From contig NZ_JAEMNU010000152.1 of NCBI RefSeq assembly GCF_016461825.1, positions 1 to 36,701 of the forward strand: DNA of 36,701 bases, written 5' to 3'. This document shows positions 33,798-36,701 of the stretch, one piece after another (within the stretch, counting starts at the first letter, position 1; each line of letters starts with the position of its first letter). The stretch comes from Rugamonas violacea. GTDB taxonomy: Bacteria > Pseudomonadota > Gammaproteobacteria > Burkholderiales > Burkholderiaceae_D. The position numbers and the translations under genes are program-made. The notes beneath the pieces are model-generated. The model was not told the DNA's origin. It worked only from the letters and a program-made list of their open reading frames with translations, and ran no database searches.

Positions 33798-34335
33798 GGT
33801 GCAACCGTTTGAAGCGCAGGCGCAGCAGATACTCGACGCCGAACAGCGCGCCCATCAAACCATAGGAAACCACGCCGGTGTAGAGCGACCACACGGCCTG
33901 CGACGCCCACAGCGCGGTGGCGCCGGCGATGGCGCCGTTGACGATGAAGAAGCCGCACCAGACCTGGGTGACGCGGCGCATATAGGCCGTCGCCAGCGGC
34001 GGGAAGTCGGCGCCGCCCAGGCGCGCCATGCGCTCGACCGCCGACACCGGCGTCGTCAGACTGTAGCCGAAGCCGGCCAGCAGCGCGCCGTTGACCAGCA
34101 CCGGATACAGCTTGAGCGGCAGCAGCAGGTTGCTCCACGCCGCGTAGGCGGCCAGCAGCAGCGCGCCGCCCACCGACCAGCGCGCCACGCCGCTCAGGCG
34201 CAGCGCCGGCAGCCGCGTGGCGGCCGCCAGCAGCAGCAGGCCGGCCAGCCAGCGCGGCTCGACCTGGCCCTCGCCGAGCCAGATGACGAGCGGGTACAAC
34301 AGCGTGATCAACACCGTCAGGATGGTCAACAACAT
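33790..34335 (-). CDS. apeG: COG4648-type integral membrane protein ApeG
   Basis: A 181-aa hydrophobic protein with about five membrane segments, beginning at residue 2. The loop AYMRRVTQVWCGFFIVNG and the ending FGVEYLLRLRFKRLHHV are conserved features, as I remember them, of the membrane protein that always sits before the AMP ligase in these clusters. No enzymatic motif is visible; it may recruit synthesis enzymes to the membrane or help transport. It starts 5 bases after apeF and overlaps apeH by 8 bases. Confidence 0.8.
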   Translation of the reverse strand: MLLTILTVLITLLYPLVIWLGEGQVEPRWLAGLLLLAAATRLPALRLSGVARWSVGGALLLAAYAAWSNLLLPLKLYPVLVNGALLAGFGYSLTTPVSAVERMARLGGADFPPLATAYMRRVTQVWCGFFIVNGAIAGATALWASQAVWSLYTGVVSYGLMGALFGVEYLLRLRFKRLHHV

Positions 34336-34340
34336 GCCGT

Positions 34341-34610
34341 TTATACCGCCGGCTCCGTCACGCCGACCAGCGCGTCGACCACGTCGTTGATGGTGCGGAT
34401 GGTCTTGAACACCTCGGGTTGCAGGCGCTTGCCGGTCATCTGTTTGAGTTTGACGGCCAGGTCGACGGCGTCGATGCTGTCGATGTCGAGGTCGGCGTAC
34501 AGGTTCGATTGCGGCGTCAGCGCGGCCTTGTCCAGCTCGAACATCTCGGCCAGCAGGTCGACCACCCAGATGTAGAGCGCGTCGCGGCTCATCTCGTTCA
34601 GTTCTATCAT
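34341..34610 (-). CDS. apeF: acyl carrier protein ApeF
   Basis: An 89-aa helical carrier protein. The phosphopantetheine site is S45 in LDIDSIDAVDL. Compared with apeE it has an extended N-terminus and the motif DLDIDS rather than GLGLDS. Two ACPs suggest a division of labour, for instance one for the aryl starter and one for elongation. It follows apeE by 12 bases and precedes apeG by 5. Confidence 0.9.
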   Translation of the reverse strand: MIELNEMSRDALYIWVVDLLAEMFELDKAALTPQSNLYADLDIDSIDAVDLAVKLKQMTGKRLQPEVFKTIRTINDVVDALVGVTEPAV

Positions 34611-34622
34611 GTCGCGGTTTCC

Positions 34623-34877
34623 TTATTTTGTTCTGTGGCTGGCGATCATCGCCGCCAACGCCTGCACCGAGGCGAAATGGCGGCGCGTGTCCGCCGAGTC
34701 GGCCGACAGCGTGATGCCGTATTTTTTCTGCAGCGCGACGCCCAGTTCCAGCGCGTCGATCGAGTCGAGGCCTAGTCCCTCGACGAACAGCGCCGCCTCG
34801 GTGTCGATGTCGGCCGCAGTGATGTCCTCCAGCTGCAGCACCTCGATGATCATTTCCTTCACTTCTAGCTCAAGCAT
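34623..34877 (-). CDS. apeE: acyl carrier protein ApeE
   Basis: An 84-aa carrier protein with phosphopantetheine serine S39 in GLGLDSIDALEL. In published work on the related Xenorhabdus pathway the ApeE-type ACP carries the growing polyene. Its start overlaps the apeD stop by 8 bases. The phosphopantetheinyl transferase at the far end of the operon is the expected activator. Confidence 0.9.
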   Translation of the reverse strand: MLELEVKEMIIEVLQLEDITAADIDTEAALFVEGLGLDSIDALELGVALQKKYGITLSADSADTRRHFASVQALAAMIASHRTK

Positions 34878-35655
34878 GGCCTTGGTACTTCCCGGTAAAA
34901 TAAACTTGTAAAAAATCGGTCAGGCGGCGCGCCGCCAGCACCTCGCTGGCCTCGTCGCCGGTGAAGCCGGCCACCGCCACGTCGTCCTGCACCTCGATGA
35001 CGAAGCGCACCCGGCGCGGCGGCACGCGCCACCACTTCTCGCCCTTGCCCAAGGTCGGCGGCTCGCAGCGGATCAGCACCGGCGTCATGTCGCGCGCGCC
35101 GCGCACGGCGATGTTGGCGGCGCCGCGCTTGAGCGTGATCCGGCCGTCGCCGCCGGTGCGCGTGCCCTCGGGGAAGACGATCAGATTGTTGCCGCGCCGC
35201 AGGGAGGCGATGCAGTCGTCGACCAGTTCGGCGCCGCCGGCGTTGTTGATGTAGCCGGCCGCGCGCACCGGGCCGCCGGTGAACGGGTTGTTCCACAACG
35301 CGCCCTTGACGATGCAGTCGGCGTTCTTCACGAAGGCCATCAGGAACACCGTGTCGATCAGCGTCGGATGGTTGGCCAGGATCAGCAGGCCGCCGCGCGC
35401 CAGCTTGTCCATGCCGCTCAGTTCATAGCGCAACACCCCCAGCAGGCGCATCAGGTCGACATAGGCGCGGAAGGCGCGGCGGATCAGCTCGCGCGCGCAG
35501 ACCACGCGCCGCTGCGGCTGACGCACCAGCAAATGCAGCAGGGGGAACACCAGCAAGCGCAACACCAGGCCGCCGACGCCGAAGACCAGGAAGCACAGGC
35601 CGGTGGCCAGCACCCGCCAATACAAGCCGGCCAGCGCCAGCGCGCGTTCAAACAT
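34870..35655 (-). CDS. apeD: lysophospholipid-type acyltransferase ApeD
   Basis: A 261-aa acyltransferase of the PlsC superfamily with two N-terminal hydrophobic segments (about 8-45). The catalytic motif is LILANHPTLIDTVFL (NHPTLID, an NHx4D type) and the acceptor motif is VFPEGTRTGGDG. It probably acylates the glycerol or lipid anchor to which the polyene is joined. It overlaps apeC and apeE by 8 bases each. Confidence 0.87.
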   Translation of the reverse strand: MFERALALAGLYWRVLATGLCFLVFGVGGLVLRLLVFPLLHLLVRQPQRRVVCARELIRRAFRAYVDLMRLLGVLRYELSGMDKLARGGLLILANHPTLIDTVFLMAFVKNADCIVKGALWNNPFTGGPVRAAGYINNAGGAELVDDCIASLRRGNNLIVFPEGTRTGGDGRITLKRGAANIAVRGARDMTPVLIRCEPPTLGKGEKWWRVPPRRVRFVIEVQDDVAVAGFTGDEASEVLAARRLTDFLQVYFTGKYQGHA

Positions 35656-36397
35656 CGCGGCTCCACCGCCAGCGGCGCCGCTCGGCGTGGCGCTCCAGCC
35701 GGCCCGCGCCGCTCAACTGGAAGCGCAGCACGTCCAGCCCGCCGGGCATGGCCGCATTCTCGCTGGCGGCATCCGGCGTGGCGGCGCTCCAGCTGAGTGA
35801 AATGGCGTCGTCCGCCGCCGGCACCATCAGCCAGGCCCAGGCGTGCGGCTGCTCGCGGCAATCCTCGAACTCGCTGAACAAGGGCGGCAGCGCGCTGTCG
35901 CAGGCCACCAGCAGCACCATGGGCGCGCCGTCGGCCAACAGGCCGCAGGCATCGATCACCGCGTGCTCGACGGTGGCGGCGCCGGCCGCAAGGGCGATGT
36001 GATTGGCGCGCTCGGCGCGGGCGATCGTAAACAGGCCGGCGCTGGCGTTGTGCACCGCCATGCCGAAGCCGGTCGGCGACAAGGCCTCGCCGCGCGCCAG
36101 GTCGCTGAGCAACTCGACGGCGCGGGCCACCTCGCCGTGGCGCGAACAAAACACCATCGGCACGTCGCCGCGCCCGTCCAGACATTGATAGGCCACTTCC
36201 AGCGCCATCTTGCCGAAGCTGCCGGCACGCCGCCGCAGCATGGCCGGCATCTGCGTCAGGGCCGGTTGCTGCGGCTCGCCGCCGGCGACGATCGCGTACG
36301 GCGCACGCGCCCATTGCGCCCAATCGGCCGCCTTGACCAGCCCGGGGGCCCAGGCGGCATGCGCCGCGATTGAAAATTGTACGCCATTGCTGCGCAT
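35648..36397 (-). CDS. apeC: ketosynthase-like chain length factor ApeC
   Basis: A 249-aa protein equal to the N-terminal half of a ketosynthase. The region where the active-site cysteine should be reads VHNASAGLFTIARAE (no Cys), and the C-terminal histidine motifs are missing. In described systems this shortened KS pairs with the complete KS (ApeO) and sets chain length. It is the first gene of the operon. The ATG at 36397 follows a ribosome site GAGGG. Upstream lie a -10 TATAAT and a palindrome, but no regulator or ApeA/ApeB gene within the window. Confidence 0.87.
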   Translation of the reverse strand: MRSNGVQFSIAAHAAWAPGLVKAADWAQWARAPYAIVAGGEPQQPALTQMPAMLRRRAGSFGKMALEVAYQCLDGRGDVPMVFCSRHGEVARAVELLSDLARGEALSPTGFGMAVHNASAGLFTIARAERANHIALAAGAATVEHAVIDACGLLADGAPMVLLVACDSALPPLFSEFEDCREQPHAWAWLMVPAADDAISLSWSAATPDAASENAAMPGGLDVLRFQLSGAGRLERHAERRRWRWSRDV

Positions 36398-36451
36398 GTA
36401 ACTACCCTCGAACTCTCAAGAAAATATCGTTCGAACTTGCATCCGGATGGC

Positions 36452-36486
36452 GCGGAAATTCCGCCTGACGAGCTTTTCAAATTATA
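36452..36486 (-). promoter_or_regulatory. promoter and palindrome upstream of the pigment operon
   Basis: A perfect minus-strand TATAAT (36486-36481) lies about 85 bases before apeC, with only a poor -35 (GCGTCA at 17 bases). Just downstream of the expected start is a 13-bp palindrome GCGGAA-A-TTCCGC (36452-36464). It could be an operator or a short mRNA hairpin. A weak -35 fits activator-dependent expression. Confidence 0.45.
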
Positions 36487-36678
36487 AACTATGGGAATTA
36501 AATTGACGCCGAAATATATACGCAAAGCAACAATCCGCACGCAACGTTCGATCAATCCCCACCAATAATCACGCTAACTGTTGCTAAATACGACAATAAT
36601 CAACGGCGCCGCCATGACGGCGGGATTTGGCGGAGGCGGCATTTTACCCTAGCGGCACGGCCGCGCGGCAAAACTGAT
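36487..36678. other. non-coding AT-rich upstream region of the pigment operon
   Basis: Together with 36398-36486 this is a stretch of about 300 bases without a convincing gene on either strand. It is AT-rich to about 36600, then GC-rich again. I see no tRNA, repeat array or further clear promoter. It is the only place in the window where a distal regulatory site of the pigment operon could lie. Confidence 0.5.
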
Positions 36679-36701
36679 GGGAGGGGGGGGGCGGGGGGGG
36701 G
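36679..36701. other. poly-G tail at the window end, probable sequencing artefact
   Basis: The last 23 bases are G except for one A (36682) and one C (36692). Such tails are typical of no-signal cycles in two-colour sequencing or of a contig ending in low-quality reads. It should not be read as biology. Confidence 0.7.

Noticed and set aside
31923..33812. A long plus-strand frame opposite apeH-apeI with a Gly-Val repeat.
   Set aside because: The repeat is simply the other strand of the AACGCC tract; no family features, and the adenylation motifs are on the minus strand.
1..36701. CRISPR arrays, insertion sequences, rRNA genes or prophage structural genes.
   Set aside because: No regularly spaced repeats, transposase motifs, rRNA sequence or phage genes were seen on either strand.

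Overview
The window looks like chromosomal DNA of a high-GC betaproteobacterium, most likely in the Oxalobacteraceae (Massilia/Duganella/Janthinobacterium type). This rests on the GC-rich codon use, the tRNA type, the HAE1 efflux operon and an aryl-polyene cluster of the Burkholderiales/Xanthomonas style. The genus is inferred from general resemblance, not from a marker gene. The right end runs into a G homopolymer, so it is probably a contig end.

Region by region: (1) 1-1000 is a clearly lower-GC stretch with two small unknown genes, bounded by an intact tRNA-Pro(GGG) with promoter and terminator. It looks like the edge of an accessory insertion. (2) 1237-3486 holds a divergent SIR2-family gene (+), a fumarylacetoacetate-hydrolase family gene (-) and a TetR regulator (-). 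(3) 3780-9564 is a tripartite RND efflux operon (adaptor, HAE1 pump, outer-membrane channel, minus strand) with a TetR-type palindrome between its -35 and -10. (4) 9811-12916 (+) is a double-domain KaiC-like ATPase followed by a cytoplasmic hybrid histidine kinase, with no kaiA or kaiB in view. (5) 12957-18370 holds a lipoprotein, a fused LplT/PlsC-type transporter-acyltransferase, a methyltransferase, a polysaccharide deacetylase and a DUF4410-like lipoprotein. (6) 18576-36397 is one long minus-strand aryl polyene (APE) pigment cluster.

The APE cluster reads, in transcription order: apeC (chain-length-factor-like KS), apeD (acyltransferase), apeE and apeF (two ACPs), apeG (membrane protein), an apeH-apeI fusion (AMP ligase plus dehydratase), a family 2 glycosyltransferase, an LpxL-like acyltransferase, an aromatic ammonia-lyase, apeK (thioesterase), a LolA-like carrier, an MMPL exporter, a halogenase-like flavoprotein, a DUF3261 lipoprotein, apeO (KS), apeP (DH), apeQ (KR), apeR (KS), a small secreted protein and a phosphopantetheinyl transferase. 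Almost every junction overlaps by 4 to 16 bases or is separated by 12 bases or fewer, which points to one translationally coupled operon. The inferred pathway is: the ammonia-lyase supplies an aryl acid, ApeH loads it on an ACP, ApeO/ApeC with ApeQ and ApeI/ApeP build the conjugated polyene by type II PKS iteration, and the glycosyltransferase, acyltransferases, LolA-like protein and MMPL pump attach and move it to the outer membrane. A methyltransferase about 2 kb downstream (15859-16581) may be the missing ApeB-type tailoring enzyme.

The least ordinary observations are the ApeH-ApeI fusion with an in-frame AACGCC hexamer repeat, halogenase signature residues in the cluster flavoprotein, the altered KaiC phosphosite and its phospho-dead receiver-like kinase partner, and two unrelated palindromes at the efflux and tetR promoters.
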